This document shows, in pieces, positions 1 through 9,360 of a DNA stretch of 32,463 bases. The notes under the pieces were generated by a model. The model did no database searches, was not told where the DNA came from, and saw only the letters and a program-made list of their open reading frames with translations. The position numbers were made by a program, and so were the translations under genes. The stretch's first letter is position 1, and the number at the start of each line of letters is the position of its first letter. This stretch comes from Capnocytophaga sp. oral taxon 863 str. F0517 (GTDB lineage Bacteria; Bacteroidota; Bacteroidia; Flavobacteriales; Flavobacteriaceae), in assembly GCF_000466425.1 (NCBI RefSeq), contig NZ_KE992175.1:1-32463 (forward strand), given 5' to 3'.

Positions 1-1
1 A

Positions 2-1672
2 GTACCTGATACGGCTACTCCAGGCAGCTCTTATAAGGTGACTTATAAGATTTGTGAGAAACAGAATGGAACTCCTTGTGATAGGGCAAAGATAAAGATT
101 ACCATAGCAGGCACAGCTCGTGCTATTGAAGCTAAGGATGATAACTTTGGTAAGGTACCTAATACAGTGGATTACACCACTACCAATACAGTATTCTCAA
201 CAGGTGTAGACACCTTGGAAGGTGTGCCAGGCATCCTCTCTCCAGAGACTGATGTGATCCTTCACAAGGGAGCGGTAACACGCCAGGATGGTACAGCTGT
301 TCAGGCAGGTACTATCACTATGAATGATAACGGAAGCATTACCGTAAAACAAGGTACTCCTGCAGGTCGTTATGAATATACCTATCGCATCTGTCAGAAA
401 GATGAGAGTACCAACTGTAGTGAAGCCAAGGTGAGCTTTGAGGTGGTAGCGACCCATATCGTAGCCAATGATGATGGAATATGGGAGATAGGTACTTTAG
501 GAGGCCTTACCCCCAGTATCTTGAACAACGATATACTCAATGATAAGGTAGGCCTTACAGAGAGTGATGTGGTGATAGAAGACACCGCCGGAGAGACCCC
601 TCATGATCCGAATTTGAAGATGGAAAATGATGGTCGTATCACCGTCAAGTCAGGGCTTGCCCCTCGAGAAGAACCTTATAGCTATCACTATACCATCAAG
701 GAACGTGCAGCAGGAAGGGAACTCTCCAGTGCTGTGGTACGTATCAAAGTAGTAAGCTTCGCGGCAGCCGACGATGAACTTTCAGCTATCAAGCAGTCTG
801 CCCCTCAGACCACAGAGAGCGTATTGGCCAACGACGAGCTTAATGGCAAGAAGTACCCTCAACCAGGGGTAAATGTCTCCTTTACTCAAGGGGTGATCAA
901 GACCCCTACAGGGGAAGTGGCCACAGGCTTTACCTTCAATGCTGATGGTACCATCACCGTGCCTGGCGATGCCCCCAAAGGAGTTTATACCTTTAGCTAT
1001 AAGATCTGTAAGAAGGATGCGCCGGGCACTTGTAAGACAGCCCAAGGCGTGCTCAAGGTTCAGACGGTCAAAGCCGTGGATGATGACTATAGCAGCAGCC
1101 CTGTCAATACCGTATTGGAAGCCAAGACCATAGGCAATGTATTGGACAACGATTGGTATGGTGATAAGCCTGCCAAGGAAGCCCTCGACCAAATTACCCT
1201 TACCACCGAGGGGCCTACCTATGAAATCCTATTGAAACCCAATGGAGATGTAGTGGTACCTCAAGGTATGCCAGAAGGCACTTATGAGATTACCTATAAG
1301 CTCTGTATGAGTGCTTATGCTAACTCTTGCGATACAGCGAAGCTCACTGTGGTAGTCTTCAAGGATAAGCCGGTGGTAATCTATAACGGTATCTCTGCCA
1401 ATGGAGATGGACAGAACGACTATTTCCATATAGAAGGTATCGAACGCTATAGGGATAACAACCTAAAGATTTTCAATCGCTGGGGCGTACTGGTCTATGA
1501 AAAAGACGGTTATAGCAATACCGAGGAGCCTTTCGACGGACATTCCAACGGTCGAGCCACTATCAGTGCCGGTAGCAAGCTCCCTCAAGGAACCTACTAC
1601 TATATACTTGAATATAAGGATACTGTAGGGCATATCCAAAAAGCACAAGGATGGCTGTACCTTAAGTACTAA
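2..1672 (+). CDS. T9SS-exported Ig-like repeat surface protein, 3' part (partial)
   Basis: The reading frame is open from base 2, so this is the C-terminal 556 codons of a longer gene; the GTG at 38 is an internal valine. About four domains of 100 residues repeat, starting near bases 130, 463, 763 and 1073. Each begins with an acidic A-x-D-D motif, carries a V-L-x-N-D type motif, and ends in a Y-x-Y-x-I-C strand with a paired cysteine. This resembles tandem cadherin-like or Ig-like (Big_9) domains. From about base 1375 to the stop lies a type-B T9SS sorting domain: I-S-A-N-G-D-G-x-N-D, then L-K-I-F-N-R-W-G, F-D-G and a closing G-T-Y-Y-Y-I-L. Proteins with this 'gliding motility-associated C-terminal' domain are exported across the outer membrane by T9SS. 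The role is probably surface adhesion or matrix; the ligand is unknown. Confidence 0.88.
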   Translation, partial: VPDTATPGSSYKVTYKICEKQNGTPCDRAKIKITIAGTARAIEAKDDNFGKVPNTVDYTTTNTVFSTGVDTLEGVPGILSPETDVILHKGAVTRQDGTAVQAGTITMNDNGSITVKQGTPAGRYEYTYRICQKDESTNCSEAKVSFEVVATHIVANDDGIWEIGTLGGLTPSILNNDILNDKVGLTESDVVIEDTAGETPHDPNLKMENDGRITVKSGLAPREEPYSYHYTIKERAAGRELSSAVVRIKVVSFAAADDELSAIKQSAPQTTESVLANDELNGKKYPQPGVNVSFTQGVIKTPTGEVATGFTFNADGTITVPGDAPKGVYTFSYKICKKDAPGTCKTAQGVLKVQTVKAVDDDYSSSPVNTVLEAKTIGNVLDNDWYGDKPAKEALDQITLTTEGPTYEILLKPNGDVVVPQGMPEGTYEITYKLCMSAYANSCDTAKLTVVVFKDKPVVIYNGISANGDGQNDYFHIEGIERYRDNNLKIFNRWGVLVYEKDGYSNTEEPFDGHSNGRATISAGSKLPQGTYYYILEYKDTVGHIQKAQGWLYLKY

Positions 1673-1689
1673 TTTAGTGACCAACGACT

Positions 1690-1754
1690 AGTAACTGATA
1701 ATAGACGATGACCCTTTCCCTCTTTTGGGGAGGGGTCATTCGTCTTTAGTTACT
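1690..1754 (+). terminator. Composite stem-loop after the surface protein gene
   Basis: An outer stem (AGTAACT at 1690-1696 with AGTTACT at 1748-1754) encloses GACG/CGTC. That in turn encloses a 13-bp stem starting ATGACCC and ending GGGTCAT, with two G-T pairs and a six-base loop. It lies 18 bases after the stop. The U-tract is weak, so termination is likely but not certain. Confidence 0.55.
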
Positions 1755-1785
1755 AAAGAGGAGGTGCCCAAATTTAACTTTTTAT

Positions 1786-1818
1786 ATTGTTTTATATCGC
1801 AAAAAAGCACTAACTTTG
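1786..1818 (+). promoter_or_regulatory. Bacteroidota-type promoter for the acyl-CoA ligase/ftsE operon
   Basis: ATTG (1786-1789), 21 bp spacer, then TAACTTTG (1811-1818), matching the -33/-7 consensus. Transcription would begin near 1825, which rules out the in-frame TTG at 1823 as start codon and favours ATG at 1844. Confidence 0.7.
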
Positions 1819-1843
1819 TATTTTGAAAAACACACTAATAGTG

Positions 1844-3637
1844 ATGGAATTACAGAAATTTCACTTAGTTACACGCTTGGCATCTCAGGCAGCACATTAT
1901 GGAGACCGAGAGGCCATTCGCTATTGGGAAAACGGACAATTGTGTTCCATGTCTTGGAAGGTCTTCTATCAGAAGATACAGGAGATAGCCAAGGCTTTGC
2001 TGCATTACCAAGTAGGGGTACAAGAGCCTATAGGGATCTTTGCTCCCAATTCTCCTGAGTGGACGATAGTCGATATGGCAGCGGCTCACCTAAGGGCCTG
2101 TGCCGTTCCTATCTATGCCACTAATACAGCTGACCAAGCGGCTTATATCGTCAATAATGCGGATATTAAGATCCTTTTTGTTGGTGAAAAGGAACAATAT
2201 GAAAAGGTAGCCCAAATACGCCAACAGTGCCCAGGACTCCAGTTGGTTGTACTATTCGATGAGAGCCTCCAACAGGAGGGAGCACAGGAGGTACTTCCCC
2301 TTTCTAAGTTTGTCGCTGCGGCCAATCAAGGCGCTTATGAGGCTTTGCTCAGAGAACGTATCCAACAATGCTCACTGCAAGATCTCTATACCATTATCTA
2401 TACCTCGGGGACAACAGGGAATCCCAAAGGGGTGATGATAGATTATGAAAATGTAGCCTATCAGCTTATCAATCATGATGAGCGCCTTTCGGTAGTGGAA
2501 GGTAATGTATCCATGTCCTTTTTACCGCTCTCCCATGTGTATGAGCGTATGTGGGTGGCCTATGTATTCCACAAAGGGGTGATCAACTGCTATTTGGATG
2601 ACACTAATCGCGTAGCGGAGGCCCTTAAGGAGGTCAAGCCACACTACCTATGTGTGGTACCACGCTTGTTAGAGAAAATATATACCAAGATCTATGAAAA
2701 GATAGGTAAAGAATCAATAGTAAAGCGAATGGTATTTGCGGCGGCTACTCGTATTGCTAAAATACAGTTGGGACGTACCAAAAAGGGAAAATATCCGTCC
2801 TTTATCCTTAAAAAACTCTATGGGGTGGCCGATAGGCTTGTTTTCCAAAAGCTCAAAGATGCCTTGGGAGGTAATATCCAGATGATACCTTGTGGGGGCG
2901 CCCTTTTGGAGCCTTCTATTGGGCGTTTCTTCCGAGCTATAGGGGTCAATGTGACCTTAGGCTATGGGATGACCGAGACTACGGCTACGGTATCCTGTTG
3001 GGACGATCATAAGTTCAAGCTCAAGTCAGTAGGAACCCTGATGCCTCATATAGAGGCTAAGATAGGGGATAACAATGAGATCCTACTCAAGGGCGGCTCC
3101 GTCACCAAAGGCTACTATAAGAATCCTGAGGAGAACGCCAAGTCCTTTACCGAAGATGGCTACTTACGTACTGGAGATGCAGGCTATTTGGACGAGGAAG
3201 GCAATCTCTATATCACCGAACGTATCAAAGAACTGATGAAGACCTCCAATGGGAAATACATTGCTCCCCAACAGATAGAAGGCAAGGTAGGCAAGGATAG
3301 CTTTATAGAGCAAATAGCGGTGATAGCCGATGCTCGCAAGTATGTATCAGCCCTGATAGTTCCCAACTATGAGGCCTTGGCCGAATATGCCCAATCGCTT
3401 AACCTCAAATACAAAAACTATTCTGACCTGATCAAGAATAGCCAAATAGTGGAGTTCTTCCAAAAGAGATTGCAGCACTTGCAAGAGGAGCTGGCCGCTT
3501 ACGAACAGATAAAAAAATTCACCCTACTGACCACTCCTTTTTCTATCAGTAATGATGAACTAACCCCTACACTGAAGCTCAAGCGAAAGAATATCTATAA
3601 GAATTATTTCCGAGAGATAGAAGCCATGTATGTATAA
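1844..3637 (+). CDS. Long-chain fatty-acid--CoA ligase (AMP-forming, ANL superfamily)
   Basis: The 597-residue protein should activate fatty acids to acyl-AMP and then acyl-CoA for lipid synthesis or degradation. The Ser/Thr/Gly-rich phosphate loop T-S-G-T-T-G-N-P-K-G lies near residue 190, the adenine-binding Y-G-M-T-E-T-T near 373, and the T-G-D hinge segment with E-R-I-K-E-L-M-K-T-S-N-G-K-Y near 441-470. Length and motif order match the FadD15/AMP-binding ligase group of Bacteroidota. The start was set at the first ATG because the predicted transcription start lies at about 1825. A 15-base gap to the next gene on the same strand suggests co-transcription with the FtsE-type ATPase. Chain-length preference cannot be read from the sequence. 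Confidence 0.9.
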   Translation: MELQKFHLVTRLASQAAHYGDREAIRYWENGQLCSMSWKVFYQKIQEIAKALLHYQVGVQEPIGIFAPNSPEWTIVDMAAAHLRACAVPIYATNTADQAAYIVNNADIKILFVGEKEQYEKVAQIRQQCPGLQLVVLFDESLQQEGAQEVLPLSKFVAAANQGAYEALLRERIQQCSLQDLYTIIYTSGTTGNPKGVMIDYENVAYQLINHDERLSVVEGNVSMSFLPLSHVYERMWVAYVFHKGVINCYLDDTNRVAEALKEVKPHYLCVVPRLLEKIYTKIYEKIGKESIVKRMVFAAATRIAKIQLGRTKKGKYPSFILKKLYGVADRLVFQKLKDALGGNIQMIPCGGALLEPSIGRFFRAIGVNVTLGYGMTETTATVSCWDDHKFKLKSVGTLMPHIEAKIGDNNEILLKGGSVTKGYYKNPEENAKSFTEDGYLRTGDAGYLDEEGNLYITERIKELMKTSNGKYIAPQQIEGKVGKDSFIEQIAVIADARKYVSALIVPNYEALAEYAQSLNLKYKNYSDLIKNSQIVEFFQKRLQHLQEELAAYEQIKKFTLLTTPFSISNDELTPTLKLKRKNIYKNYFREIEAMYV

Positions 3638-3652
3638 CCCTAAGAAAGTCCC

Positions 3653-4336
3653 ATGCCTAAAAACGTTGTCGAACTCAAGGACGTATCGATCTACCAAAGA
3701 AAAAACCTGATTCTACATGATATCAATCTCACCATAGAGCGGGGAGAATTCGTATATCTGATAGGGAAGACAGGGAGTGGGAAAAGTTCCCTACTGAAGA
3801 TTCTCTATGGAGACTTACCTCTTAAGCAAGGAGCGGGTATGGCGGTTGATTTCAATTTGGCTACTCTCAAGGAGTCCGAAATTCCCTATCTAAGGCGGAA
3901 AATAGGTGTAGTGTTTCAGGATTTCAAGCTATTGCCCGATAGGACGGTCTTTGCCAACTTAGCATTTGTGCTGCGGGCTACGGGCTGGCATGATCCCCAA
4001 AAGATAGAAAGCCGTATAGGCAGTGTGCTGACCAAGGTAAAAATGCAGACTAAACTTGATAAATATCCCCACGAACTCTCCGGAGGGGAACAACAAAGAG
4101 TAGCCATTGCACGAGCCTTGCTCAATGATCCCGATCTGATTTTAGCCGATGAACCGACGGGAAACCTTGATCCAGAGACCAGTGTGGAGATTATGAAGGT
4201 CATGCGAGAAATTAACGATTCGGGTCGTTCCATACTGATGGCCACTCATGACTATGCCCTGATTCTCAAGTTTCCGTCCAAGACGATTAAGTGTGATGCG
4301 GGGAAGCTCTTCGAGGTGGTACAGCGCTCGGTGTGA
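3653..4336 (+). CDS. ftsE: FtsE-type ABC transporter ATP-binding protein
   Basis: A 227-residue ABC ATPase of the FtsE/LolD size class. Walker A G-K-T-G-S-G-K-S is at residues 38-45, the Q-loop V-F-Q-D near 87-90, the signature L-S-G-G-E-Q-Q-R at 142-149, Walker B L-I-L-A-D-E-P at 162-168 and the switch histidine near 199. FtsE works with the membrane protein FtsX at the division septum to control cell-wall hydrolases. No ftsX lies next to it here, so the partner must be encoded elsewhere, and a LolD-like role cannot be excluded from the ATPase alone. The stop codon ends at the base before the stop codon of convergent rnhB, leaving no intergenic sequence. Confidence 0.85.
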   Translation: MPKNVVELKDVSIYQRKNLILHDINLTIERGEFVYLIGKTGSGKSSLLKILYGDLPLKQGAGMAVDFNLATLKESEIPYLRRKIGVVFQDFKLLPDRTVFANLAFVLRATGWHDPQKIESRIGSVLTKVKMQTKLDKYPHELSGGEQQRVAIARALLNDPDLILADEPTGNLDPETSVEIMKVMREINDSGRSILMATHDYALILKFPSKTIKCDAGKLFEVVQRSV

Positions 4337-4930
4337 TTAGAAATCGAATTTTAGCTGAATATCAATAAGTTGAAATGTTTTTCTGTGATATTCACAAGCC
4401 CCATATTCAAGGATAGCCGCTCGGTGTTCCCGAGTTGGGTATCCTTTGTTTTTATCCCAATGATACATAGGGAATTCTTTATGGAGTTCTTCCATATAGG
4501 CATCTCGATGGGTTTTGGCCAGTACCGAGGCAGCTGCAATACGCATAAAGCGGGCATCGCCCTTGACCTGGCAGGAGTAAGGAATTTCCTTGTAAGGCTT
4601 GAACCGGTTGCCATCTACTACGATAAACTCTGGGGTCACTGTGAGCTTGTCCAAAGCCTGTTGCATGGCCTCTATGGAGGCATTGAGGATATTAATTTGG
4701 TCAATCCGCTGTGGGGAGAGATGTACCACGGCATAGCTTAGCGCCTGCTGCTCGATGATAGGGCGTAGCTCATTGCGCTGCTTCTGGGTCATCTGCTTGG
4801 AATCATTGAGCAATGGATGATAGAAGTTCTCAGGAAGTATCACTGCAGCTGCCGTCACAGGGCCTGCCAAGCAGCCACGTCCTGCCTCATCGGTGCCTGC
4901 CTCCTTGGGAGAGAAAAACCATTTTTCCAT
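4337..4930 (-). CDS. rnhB: Ribonuclease HII
   Basis: A 197-residue protein that cleaves the RNA strand of RNA-DNA hybrids and removes ribonucleotides misincorporated into DNA. The N-terminal [10 protein letters not shown] motif supplies the first two catalytic acids (D14, E15). V-V-D-G-N near residue 106 and the K-G-D-A-R and H-R-D-A-Y segments supply the rest of the metal site. Length is normal for the family. It is the last gene of a minus-strand operon: only four bases separate it from the LuxE-like gene upstream. Its stop abuts the stop of convergent ftsE. Confidence 0.95.
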   Translation of the reverse strand: MEKWFFSPKEAGTDEAGRGCLAGPVTAAAVILPENFYHPLLNDSKQMTQKQRNELRPIIEQQALSYAVVHLSPQRIDQINILNASIEAMQQALDKLTVTPEFIVVDGNRFKPYKEIPYSCQVKGDARFMRIAAASVLAKTHRDAYMEELHKEFPMYHWDKNKGYPTREHRAAILEYGACEYHRKTFQLIDIQLKFDF

Positions 4931-4934
4931 AGGA

Positions 4935-5909
4935 TTAATTTTGTAAGATTAACAGGTTACAACCACGAATATCAGCGGAATCGAAGCGACCTAAGACCTC
5001 AAAAGAGCCATCGGGATAGGCCTTGCCCAAATCCTGAGTGGCGATAAAGCTACAAGAGTAGTAATTGGCCAAATCTATCACATTGATACCCCCCACTTTT
5101 CCATAGGGTAGGGGGGAGAGAGGGTCTTCGCTGTCGCGGATCAAGATTTTCATCCAAGGTACAGGGTGGAACAGGCCATTTCCTTGGCTATAGGCCTGGG
5201 AGAGTAGCTCCGTCATCCCATATTCGGAGTGAATCACCTTTGTGCCAAAGCCTCTACATAGTAGCTCATGTAACTCCTCTCGAATCAGCTCCTTACGCCG
5301 TCCCTTCATACCACCTGTTTCCATAACAATCGTATTTTTTAACGAGAATTGGTATTGCTCCACCAGGTCCAAGAGGGCAAAGGATACCCCCATGAGGAAA
5401 ACCTTTCGCCCTTGGGCATCCCATAAGCGGAGTTTTTGAGCCAACTCCTCTTGGTTGTAGAGGTAGAAGCCGCTTTCCTTTTGGGCACTATGAATCAAAT
5501 CCTCAGCCATATAGATAAGGGATGACCCCTTGCGCTCTAAGTAGGAAGGGAGCAATGCCAAAAATATATACTCCTCTATCCCCCCATAGAAATGCGCAAA
5601 CCCCTTGCGAAAACTCTCCCTATAGAGAGCCAGAGAGCTTACCAAGTGCCGAGACGTTTGGCTACCTGTGGTACCGCTGCTAGTAAAGACCTCCTCAGGG
5701 GTATTGGCAGCCGCATAGATTTCTTTACTTTTGAAAAACTCTATTGGCAAGAAAGGAATCTCCTCAAGGGCATGTGTTGTCTTAGGAGTTTTGCCGAAAT
5801 AGTTGCAAAACTCTTGATATACAGCATTGTTTTGGTATTGAAAAGCAAACACTTTTAGGGCTTGCGCTTCAAATTCCTTGGGGGTATAATCGTGAAAGAG
5901 GTTATTCAT
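4935..5909 (-). CDS. LuxE/PaaK-family acyl-activating protein (acyltransferase)
   Basis: A 324-residue member of the adenylate-forming group related to LuxE acyl-protein synthetase. Visible motifs are F-T-S-S-G-T-T-G-S at residues 75-83 (phosphate loop), S-E-Y-G-M-T-E-L near 225-232, and a C-terminal D-S-A-D-I-R-G-C-N segment. LuxE enzymes transfer acyl groups through an acyl-AMP step. Flavobacterial homologues of this length are common but their acyl substrate is not established. The start codon overlaps the last eight bases of hepT, so translation of the two is probably coupled. It leads into rnhB after four bases. The family call is firm; the substrate is unknown. Confidence 0.8.
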   Translation of the reverse strand: MNNLFHDYTPKEFEAQALKVFAFQYQNNAVYQEFCNYFGKTPKTTHALEEIPFLPIEFFKSKEIYAAANTPEEVFTSSGTTGSQTSRHLVSSLALYRESFRKGFAHFYGGIEEYIFLALLPSYLERKGSSLIYMAEDLIHSAQKESGFYLYNQEELAQKLRLWDAQGRKVFLMGVSFALLDLVEQYQFSLKNTIVMETGGMKGRRKELIREELHELLCRGFGTKVIHSEYGMTELLSQAYSQGNGLFHPVPWMKILIRDSEDPLSPLPYGKVGGINVIDLANYYSCSFIATQDLGKAYPDGSFEVLGRFDSADIRGCNLLILQN

Positions 5910-6234
5910 GCAACAAACTACTTACTTCTTTTTGTAAAATAGGGAGATATTGTGTGACAATAGCCCAAAGAATATTGTCAGAGACCGTATCATAACCATG
6001 TATAATTCTATTACGGACATCTACAATCTGTCGTGCATTTGAGATGTTTATGTTACTATCCTTTTTTAAGATACGATTCATTGCTTCTCCTATAATTTCA
6101 ATATTTCTCTCAATAGCTCTTTTGGTTCGTATATCTCCTTGGAAAATTTCAAGGCTTACATTACCAATAAAGCTATCAATCTCATTAATAGCATTTAGAA
6201 TGTCATAGAGCCATGTATTAATTTCATTATCCAT
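5902..6234 (-). CDS. hepT: HepT-like ribonuclease toxin (DUF86)
   Basis: A 110-residue, mostly helical HEPN protein. The catalytic R-X4-H-X-Y motif is intact at residues 74-81 (R-N-R-I-I-H-G-Y). In characterised HepT/MntA systems the toxin is an RNase, and the nucleotidyltransferase antitoxin neutralises it by adding AMP to the motif tyrosine, which is present here (Y81). It overlaps the antitoxin gene by eight bases and the downstream acyltransferase gene by eight bases. The toxin therefore looks intact and is embedded in a housekeeping operon. Confidence 0.88.
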   Translation of the reverse strand: MDNEINTWLYDILNAINEIDSFIGNVSLEIFQGDIRTKRAIERNIEIIGEAMNRILKKDSNINISNARQIVDVRNRIIHGYDTVSDNILWAIVTQYLPILQKEVSSLLHE

Positions 6235-6529
6235 AAAGGAGTTGCTTTCTCTGGTTGATATTTTCTATAAAATAAGGATTTTTTAAAGCCCTTTCTTCTA
6301 ATAAGTCAATTTTTCTATTGAACAATTTTTCTAATTCAAACTTGAACTGGAAATAATTAGTGGTATATCGTAAAGGATCTTGGTCTAAGAAATCTATAAG
6401 TAGATCAATATCACTATGGGGGGCAAAATTAGGGGTCAATACAGAGCCAAAGACATATAATGTCTTGACCCTATAGCGTTCGCAGAGGGATCTGATAGTG
6501 CCAAGTTGATTTTTTAGAATGGAATTCAT
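6227..6529 (-). CDS. mntA: MntA-like nucleotidyltransferase antitoxin
   Basis: A 100-residue minimal nucleotidyltransferase. The G-S-X10-D-X-D active-site signature is complete: G28-S29, then ten residues, then D40-I41-D42. In the HepT/MntA family this protein transfers AMP from ATP onto the toxin tyrosine and silences it. The gene lies upstream of hepT with an eight-base overlap, the usual order for this module. A short 19-base gap separates it from the unknown protein upstream, so all five genes from 7163 to 4337 may be one transcript. Confidence 0.88.
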   Translation of the reverse strand: MNSILKNQLGTIRSLCERYRVKTLYVFGSVLTPNFAPHSDIDLLIDFLDQDPLRYTTNYFQFKFELEKLFNRKIDLLEERALKNPYFIENINQRKQLLYG

Positions 6530-6548
6530 AACATAAAAATTTCAGTGA

Positions 6549-7163
6549 TTAATGACAGAACGCTATCATATCTAATTGGTTGTTAAGGCAAAAAGCAATG
6601 TTTTCCTTTAGCCCCATGATATGTTCGTAAGCAAATCCTTTTTCTTCGTTGTCCTCATCTCCGTCTATCATAGCTTCTATTTCTTTCTTTGTCTTATGGA
6701 CTTTCTCCAGCAGAGAGGCTAAATGTTTCAGTCGCTCTTGGTCAATGAGACTTATCATAGGAAAGTCTTCGATCTTGGGTAGCGGAAAGGGGTGAAAATG
6801 ATCAGCAGGAAATAGCTCGGTATCTATCTCTAGCTCTATATCATAATCCTCAGAGAGTGTTTGGTTAATAAGATCTGTTTCGTACCAGAACTTCATTTCT
6901 TGAGTAAAAGGCAGTTCTTTTCCCAAAGTAGCACAAATTCCAATAAAGGCATACCCATAGGTATATCCTTTTTTCTCATCAAAAGGACGCCCCATGATAA
7001 TATCGGTAAGAGCCTTAGTAGTCTCATTATCATCATCTTCTTCAGCATAGTTTTGGAAGATTTCATTCCTCTGAACATCAGCGAGTAAGGTTTCGTTTTT
7101 AGAGGCAAAAGTAGCCTGAAGCTCAGGCGTATTTACTCCATAAGCAAACATATAATATCCCAT
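6549..7163 (-). CDS. Uncharacterised acidic protein, 204 aa
   Basis: I do not recognise this protein with certainty. It starts M-G-Y-Y-M-F-A-Y-G-V, has no signal peptide or membrane segment, and is strongly acidic, with an E-E-D-D-D-N-E run near residues 40-48 and an E-K-V-H-K-T-K-K-E-I-E helix near 150. The composition suggests a cytosolic protein. The opening resembles small DUF7691-type proteins seen near toxin or immunity loci, but this is a weak impression. A -7-like box lies 23 bases before the start. It is the first gene of the minus-strand operon that continues into mntA, hepT, the LuxE-like gene and rnhB. Confidence 0.6.
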   Translation of the reverse strand: MGYYMFAYGVNTPELQATFASKNETLLADVQRNEIFQNYAEEDDDNETTKALTDIIMGRPFDEKKGYTYGYAFIGICATLGKELPFTQEMKFWYETDLINQTLSEDYDIELEIDTELFPADHFHPFPLPKIEDFPMISLIDQERLKHLASLLEKVHKTKKEIEAMIDGDEDNEEKGFAYEHIMGLKENIAFCLNNQLDMIAFCH

Positions 7164-7185
7164 AAGAAAAGTATTTTTTATAAGG

Positions 7186-7193
7186 CAAAGATA
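7186..7193 (-). promoter_or_regulatory. Possible -7 box for the 7163-4337 operon
   Basis: TATCTTTG read on the minus strand, 23 bases before the start codon of the first gene. No convincing -33 TTG is seen at the right distance. Confidence 0.4.
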
Positions 7194-7200
7194 TAAAAAT

Positions 7201-7288
7201 TAAGTGAAAAATGAAAAGTGAAGCGTGAATAATTATTTTTTCACTCCTCACTTTTCATTTTTTACTATTCACTATTCACTTTTTACTT
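7201..7288. repeat. Inverted heptanucleotide repeat arrays at the aspS 3' end
   Basis: About four 7-base units near AAAGTGA (7201-7228) face seven consecutive 7-base units near TTCACTT (7240-7288), separated by 11 bases. The arms can pair: AAAAATGAAAAGTGA at 7207-7221 is the perfect complement of 7248-7262. The right array runs into the end of aspS, so the last aspS codons (E-V-K-S-E-stop) are made of repeat units. The hairpin may terminate aspS transcription on the minus strand. Confidence 0.75.
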
Positions 7289-9023
7289 CAATATGCAGTT
7301 CCTTGAGTTGTACCTCATCGATAGGGGAGGGGGCATCAATCATCACATCGCGACCGCTGTTGTTCTTAGGAAAGGCGATAAAGTCGCGTATGGTTTCTTG
7401 TCCGCCAAGCAGGGCTACCAATCGGTCAAAGCCGAACGCCAAACCACCATGAGGAGGAGCTCCATAGCGGAAGGCATTCATTAGGAAGCCAAACTGTGCT
7501 TGTGCCTGCTCAGGGGTAAAGCCGAGTAGGGCAAACATCTTGGCTTGCAATTCGCGGTCAAAGATTCGTATAGACCCACCACCTACTTCGTTGCCGTTGA
7601 GTACAAGGTCATAAGCATTGGCACGTACAGCACCTGGGTCGGTGTCGAGCAAAGGAATATCCTCCGGCTTGGGAGAGGTGAAGGGGTGGTGCATCGCAAA
7701 GAAGCGGTTTTCCTCTTCGTTCCACTCCAAAAGAGGGAAATCCACGATCCATAGCGGGGCATATACATCGGGATTGCGTAAGCCCAAACGCTCGGCCAGT
7801 TCCATACGGAGGGCGCTGAGTTGCCCGCGTACTTTGTTGGCCTTGCCTGAGAGGATACAGATAAGATCGCCTGCTTTGGCACCAGTGCGTTCTGCCCATG
7901 ATTTGAGATCATCTTCGTTGTAGAACTTATCTACAGAAGATTTGAAGGTACCGTCTTCGTTGCATTTTACATATACCAAGCCTGAAGCCCCTATCTGTGG
8001 GCGTTTTACCCATTCTACCAAGGCATCAATTTCCTTGCGGGTGTAGCTATTAGCCCCTGGTACGGCAATACCTACTACCAATTCTGCCTCGTTGAATACT
8101 TTGAAATCGCGGTGCTGCGCAAGGTCATTGAGCTCGCCAAACTTCATTCCAAAGCGGATATCGGGTTTGTCATTCCCATAAGTTTTCATAGCCTCGGCAT
8201 AGGTCATACGTGGGAAAGCGCCAAATTCTAATCCTTTGAGTTCTTTGAGTAAGTGCTTGGCTAGGCCCTCGAAGGTTTGGATAATATCTTCTTGTTCTAC
8301 AAAAGACATCTCACAGTCTATCTGAGTAAATTCCGGTTGGCGGTCAGCACGGAGGTCTTCGTCGCGGAAGCACTTTACGATTTGGAAGTATTTGTCAAGT
8401 CCCCCTACCATAAGGAGCTGCTTAAAGGTCTGTGGGGATTGCGGCAAGGCGTAGAACTCCCCAGCATTCATACGGCTGGGTACTACAAAGTCACGAGCCC
8501 CTTCGGGAGTGGATTTGATAAGTACAGGCGTTTCCACTTCGATGAACCCTTGTCCAGATAGATAGTTGCGCACGATCATACCCACCTTATGGCGGAAGAT
8601 CAAGTTATCCCTTACAGGAGTACGGCGTATATCAAGGTAGCGGTACTTCATACGGAGGTCTTCGCCCCCATCGGTATTGTCTTCAATGGTAAAAGGAGGA
8701 ATCTCGGAGTGGTTGAGCAAGGTGAGTGCTGAAACGAGGATCTCCACTTCTCCGGTAGGGATATTGGAATTGGTAGCCTCGCGCTTGATGACGGTACCTT
8801 GAATCTGAATGACGTCCTCACGAGAGAGGGTTTTAGCCCGTTCGAAGACTGCCTTATCGGTACGTTCTTCATCAAAGATTAGCTGAGTGATACCATAGCG
8901 GTCGCGTAGATCGACCCAGATCATAAATCCTTTGTTGCGAATGCGTTGTACCCAGCCGCTAAGGGTCACTTGTTTGTTTTCGTGAGAGAGGCGTAGCTCT
9001 CCACAAGTATGCGTTCTGTACAT
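7272..9023 (-). CDS. aspS: Aspartyl-tRNA synthetase
   Basis: A 583-residue class II synthetase that charges tRNA-Asp. It begins [10 protein letters not shown], the family's usual N-terminus, so the start is ATG at 9023; an upstream ATG at 9059 would lie inside the preceding toxin gene. The anticodon-binding OB fold covers about residues 1-110. Motif 2 is visible as [17 protein letters not shown], followed by the bacterial insertion domain, and motif 3 as [11 protein letters not shown] near the end. The length is standard for the bacterial enzyme. The last codons lie inside a 7-bp repeat array, and an AAAACTC-type repeat sits just before the start codon. Only 13 bases separate it from the YafQ-like gene upstream. 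Confidence 0.97.
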   Translation of the reverse strand: MYRTHTCGELRLSHENKQVTLSGWVQRIRNKGFMIWVDLRDRYGITQLIFDEERTDKAVFERAKTLSREDVIQIQGTVIKREATNSNIPTGEVEILVSALTLLNHSEIPPFTIEDNTDGGEDLRMKYRYLDIRRTPVRDNLIFRHKVGMIVRNYLSGQGFIEVETPVLIKSTPEGARDFVVPSRMNAGEFYALPQSPQTFKQLLMVGGLDKYFQIVKCFRDEDLRADRQPEFTQIDCEMSFVEQEDIIQTFEGLAKHLLKELKGLEFGAFPRMTYAEAMKTYGNDKPDIRFGMKFGELNDLAQHRDFKVFNEAELVVGIAVPGANSYTRKEIDALVEWVKRPQIGASGLVYVKCNEDGTFKSSVDKFYNEDDLKSWAERTGAKAGDLICILSGKANKVRGQLSALRMELAERLGLRNPDVYAPLWIVDFPLLEWNEEENRFFAMHHPFTSPKPEDIPLLDTDPGAVRANAYDLVLNGNEVGGGSIRIFDRELQAKMFALLGFTPEQAQAQFGFLMNAFRYGAPPHGGLAFGFDRLVALLGGQETIRDFIAFPKNNSGRDVMIDAPSPIDEVQLKELHIEVKSE

Positions 9024-9036
9024 CTTTTTTGAGTTT

Positions 9037-9354
9037 TTAGTTTTTAAATAATTCAGCATGAGAGCCCAATCTTACTAAGTAAATTTCATTCTTTTCTTCA
9101 TCATATTGTAACCAAATGATTAGCAAATCTGGCTGAATATGACATTCTAAATGACCTTTGTAATTACCTGTAAGTTTGTGAGCTTTCATACTACTTGGAA
9201 GATTATTTACTCCTCCTGTCTTTAATAATTTGATTGTTTGAGTAATTTTCTCTACCTTATCTTCATCATTTTGGTATCTCTTAAAATCTTTTTTGAACAG
9301 TCCGGTATAAAATATTTCATATTTAGACTCTTCTTCTTTTGTAAGTTCTTCCAT
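9037..9354 (-). CDS. YafQ/RelE-family mRNA interferase toxin
   Basis: A 105-residue RelE-fold toxin of the YafQ subgroup, which cuts mRNA on the ribosome. The conserved C-terminal half is complete: H59 in H-K-L-T-G, then [10 protein letters not shown] with H72 and D76, then [11 protein letters not shown] with H99 and F103. These match the catalytic positions known for E. coli YafQ. The antitoxin gene lies six bases upstream. The toxin ends 13 bases before the aspS start, so read-through would put aspS expression under the module's promoter. Confidence 0.88.
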   Translation of the reverse strand: MEELTKEEESKYEIFYTGLFKKDFKRYQNDEDKVEKITQTIKLLKTGGVNNLPSSMKAHKLTGNYKGHLECHIQPDLLIIWLQYDEEKNEIYLVRLGSHAELFKN

Positions 9355-9360
9355 AAAGAA

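Noticed and set aside
38-40. GTG as start codon of the first reading frame
   Set aside because: The frame is open to base 2 and the repeat pattern of the protein continues upstream, so the gene is cut by the window edge.
197-457. Minus-strand open frames inside the surface protein and other large genes
   Set aside because: They are shadows in other frames of clear genes, with no family motifs or start context of their own.
1823-1825. TTG start for the acyl-CoA ligase
   Set aside because: It lies at or before the predicted transcription start (about 1825); ATG at 1844 is better placed and aligns with family N-termini.
4337-4340. Terminator between ftsE and rnhB
   Set aside because: There are no intergenic bases between the two stop codons and no clear stem with U-tract was found at the junction.
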